From contig NW_024725489.1 in the NCBI RefSeq assembly GCF_018991925.1, positions 8,732,255 to 8,796,254 on the forward strand: a stretch of DNA of 64,000 nt. The letters run 5' to 3'. Both the position numbers and the translations under genes were made by a program. The notes beneath the pieces are model-generated. The model did no database searches. It was not told where the DNA came from and was given only the letters and a program-made list of their open reading frames with translations. Within the stretch, counting starts at the first letter, position 1, and each line of letters begins with the position of its first letter. Source of the stretch: Homarus americanus (Eukaryota > Arthropoda > Malacostraca > Decapoda > Nephropidae). This document shows positions 60,745 through 64,000 of the stretch, one piece after another.

Positions 60745-62519
60745 TCTTATGGAATGCCTGCATAATCGAGGTGCGGCCTGACTAGCGCAAGATATAGTTG
60801 CAATAAGACCTCTGCACTCTTGTTACTTACACTTCTAGATATAAAACCCAATACTCTGTTTGCCTTATTTCGAACATTAACGCACTGTTTTCCTGGGCCG
60901 TAGGTCAGCCTTACAAGTACCCCTAGGTCTCTTTCTCAAGTCGACTTCTCTAGGTTGATGTTGTTAAGACTGTATACATTATAAGTATTTGTTCTTCCAA
61001 TATTAAGTGCGCTGCACTTGCTGGTGTTGAATTTCATTTGCCATTTCAGACCACTCCCTGCAGTTTATTTAGATCCTCCTGTAATGCATTTGTATCCTGC
61101 CCTGAATTAATTTGCCGCCTATTTTGGTGTCATCCGCAAACTTGCTTATGTCACTGCTGATCCCATATCTAAATCGTTTATGTAGATTATGAACAAGTGG
61201 GCCTAGTACTGACCCTAGAACCCACTGGTTCAGGCCCTCCAGATTTAACACCATCTCGCTCACCTCGTTCTATCGGTGAGCCATGATTTTATCAATTTAA
61301 AACTTTCCCTCGATATGAGCTAATTTTTCTCAAGCCTCTGATGCGGTACTCTGTCAAATGCTTTGCTAAAGTCTAAGTAAATAACATCGTAATTTTCGTC
61401 ATTATCTACTACCTGAAGCTTTCCTAAAAAACGTTAACAGATTTGTTAGACAAGATTTTCCTTTGTAACCCATGTTGAGAGTCGTAGATTAATTTGCTTT
61501 CTCTAGATGCGATCGGATGCTATCTGCTATAATTGATTCAAAAATTTCCCCCACTGAGCGTCAAACTGATCGGCCGGTAATTTGACGCTGATGCTCTGTC
61601 TCCCTTTTTGAATATGAATTTTCCTGTCCACAACGACCAGTGTCTAATGTTTTGTAAATAAGTTTACGAGGGTCCGCTAATCTGTTCCTACACTCTTTTT
61701 AAGACTCGAGGAAAAATTTCATCGGCCCTGGGTTTTGTATTTTTAGTTTATTTATCTTCTTAAGAACATCCTTTTTCTGATAGTGATATTCTTAATTTCT
61801 TTCTTCTTTCCTTAAATATAAGTTCCACCTCCGGAATTCATTGCAAATTTCTTCTGTGAAAACTGATAAGAAGTAGCTGTTCAATGCTTTGCTTATTTCT
61901 TCACTGCCATTTATCAATTCTCCTGACTCTTTAAAGGCCCAACTTTGTCCTTGACCTTTGTCCTATACCTGGAAAAATCCCTTGGGATTCGCCTTGGATC
62001 TCTTGCTATTTTGATTTTAGTCTCTCTTTGCTTTCCTTACATTTTTCAACATTCCTAGATAGTTCATTATACCTGTTTCTGAGCTGCTCCTCCCTCCCTT
62101 AATTTCTTATATATTCCTTTCTTATTCCTATGTCATGTTTAAGTTTTCTGGTCATCCACCTTGTCTCATTCTTATTTGACCTAATTTTCTGTATGGTATA
62201 TTTTGTTCTTGTGCTTTATGTAGTATACTAGTGAATATATTATAGTTATGATCAATTGTTGTGTCATCCATGACTCACCCCTTCCTACTGGGAACTGACG
62301 GACTGTTCCTCAGGTGACTCACCTAGGTACCTTCTTAACCCTGATAATCCGCCAACCGAAAGTTTGGGACTCTGACCATATTGTCATTGTTTTTCGTTTC
62401 CCAATTTAAGGTGAACCTGATTTCTCTGTGATCACTGTTACCTAGTTCTTGCCCTACTGTGATATCTCTGATAATATTTTCTTTATTTGTTAATACTAGG
62501 TCTAATATATTGTCACCTC
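60745..62519 (-). pseudogene. CR1 LINE (outer copy), 5' part
   Basis: Minus strand: from 62519 down through degenerate pre-RT and RT blocks. Clear words are SVLGPLVHNLHKRF (61220), DISKFADDTKIGGKLIQG (active-site FADD, 61140-61090), and a LALVRPHLDYAG-like end at 60760-60800. It stops where the inner copy's 3' tail begins. Together with 56279-56775 it forms one minus-strand element cut in two. Confidence 0.7.
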
Positions 62520-62992
62520 TCGTAGTGATGATGGATGGTATTATATGTAGTGATGATGGATGATGTTATATGTAGTGATGATGGGTGGTGTTATATGTAG
62601 TGATGATTAGACAATGAAATAATAACAGTTTAATGCTAAAAAAATATACTTTGCTGTACCGTTGTAGTGAAATACATGGTGGAACTTACATACACCGTTA
62701 ATGAACTATTGATGGAAGAAGAAGTTTTGGGGACTGAACAGTGAGACAATGTGGAGCCTCCCAGAGGGTGGCGTCCTTATGTGGCCTAGCGAATGAGCCG
62801 CCCGTTTGTTTGTTTGTGTTTTTGCACGAGAATCTCGGAAAATACTTTACCGATCTGTAGTGATGATGGATGGTGTTATATGTAGTGTTGATGGGTGTTG
62901 TTATATTTAGTTTGGTGCTATATGTAGTGATGATGGATGGTGTTATATGTAGTGATGATGGATGATGTTATATGTAGTGATGATGGATGTTG
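62520..62992. repeat. Minisatellite (24-25 bp) and Helitron-like leader, right side
   Basis: GTAGTGATGATGGATG/TTATAT units at 62520-62610 and 62856-62992, with a TTTGTTTGTGTTTTTGCACG and AGAATCTCGGAAAATACTTT leader at 62805-62850. The unit equals that at 56096-56278. Confidence 0.75.

Positions 62993-63062
<70 letters not shown>
62993..63062. repeat. (TA)n array
   Basis: About 70 bp of TA growing directly out of the last minisatellite unit (TGTTGTTATATAT). Confidence 0.95.
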
Positions 63063-63064
<2 letters not shown>

Positions 63065-64000
63065 TAAATTGGAATAATTTACGATTGGCGATGACTTCTG
63101 TGTATTTAACTGTATTGGAAACTTCTGAGACGCCATAAACGAACATGCAGATCATAGAAAATTCTACATTAATTGTTTCATACAAAACCTAACCTTCCTT
63201 AACCAATCCTAATCATAATCGAGCAAAATTTTATCTAATCTACTTCAGGCATAATTTTGTAGTCCTTAAGTAATAAACGATTCCTTAAACAAAGGAAATT
63301 TAACCAATTACGAATTAATTTTCAATATGTTATTACTTTAAATCAATATAAATTACTGTTCACATTAATTTTCCTGTGTACAATACAGTTTCTGATAAAC
63401 TTACAATACCGCTGTACTTGGAACTTGGTTAAAAAAAACTGTCTGGGACCAGAGCGTGGGCGGGCTGCCTTAACCCTTGACTCACAGTGAGTGGGCAGAG
63501 AGCCCAATGTATTCTGAATGAATACACTATCGGGAGCATTTGTTGGATCCTATCATGGGGTGAGGTAACACACTACAGTAATTGCTGACTTCAAAGACTA
63601 GGAAGATTGACACTTGTCGTCCACCCTGCATCATTGAAGGAAAAAGCTTGCAAGTGCAAACTAAAAAGTGTATATGTACAGTATGTGTCATACTAGCTAA
63701 ATTTAAGGGTTGAATTTACTAGTATACCCACGTTTATTTGTCCTAGCCGGAATATGCGTGTGTACTGGTGCCATATTGATCTATACTGAGTTGTAAAATG
63801 TGTATACAGTTAAAGTGGAAGATGTGAGAGGGCAGGGAGTCACATAATAAATACAATGAATAAAGGAGGTGATCTTTGCATATAGAATCCATATATATAT
63901 GGGTATGCATGTGTATGTAATACTAACCAATGATGAAAGGAAGAATATCGACCCAAGATGTGCTCATAACCACATCCTTGATGCCATGGGTCTCAATGTT
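63063..64000. other. No gene recognised
   Basis: AT-rich DNA without a convincing frame or repeat match inside the window. Confidence 0.4.

Overview
This is a stretch of animal nuclear DNA built almost entirely from transposable elements. It is most probably from a decapod crustacean (crab, crayfish or lobster type). The reasons are long (TA)n arrays, several Penelope-like elements, CR1-type LINEs ending in an 8-bp TTCTTATG repeat, Gypsy and BEL/Pao LTR elements, tRNA-headed SINEs, a Helitron, and two host-like exons of arthropod type. Species and chromosome cannot be told from the sequence. No rRNA, CRISPR array or bacterial-type operon was seen.

Layout. 1-1.75 kb: 5' half of a minus-strand Helitron. 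1.75-6.7 kb: TA arrays, Penelope 3' ends, a BEL/Pao 3' LTR with a pol remnant, a SINE with perfect 11-bp target duplications, and an LTR-like block. 7-9.3 kb: a 30-bp minisatellite, an exon of a classical cadherin cytoplasmic tail, and a palindromic MITE. 11.2-19 kb (plus 28-28.6 kb): four decayed minus-strand copies of one uncharacterised protein family whose motif series resembles FEN/XPG-type nucleases; one copy lies between inverted repeats of about 450 bp. 19.7-23.2 kb: Penelope-like element 1, split by a 1,271-bp solo LTR. 23.3-27.7 kb: a non-autonomous LTR retrotransposon on the minus strand. 30.5-36 kb: a decayed intron-containing Myb/SANT-type gene and Harbinger-like inverted repeats. 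36-44.7 kb: a CR1 tail, a hAT BED finger remnant, a 708-bp solo LTR, a Gypsy element with a long pol frame, a LINE and a Tigger fragment. 44.9-46.65 kb: a LINE with a restriction-like endonuclease. 46.65-52.2 kb: Penelope-like element 2, broken by three later insertions. 53.3-54.1 kb: the last exon of a vanin/biotinidase-like gene. 55.2-63 kb: a Penelope 3' fragment, Helitron-like heads with a minisatellite, and a CR1 nested in a second CR1.

The genes do not form a pathway. The two host-like exons (cadherin, plus strand; vanin-like, minus strand) appear as islands in very large introns or intergenic DNA. The rest is a nested record of insertions. In several places the order can be read because removing an insert leaves a target duplication and an aligned reading frame.
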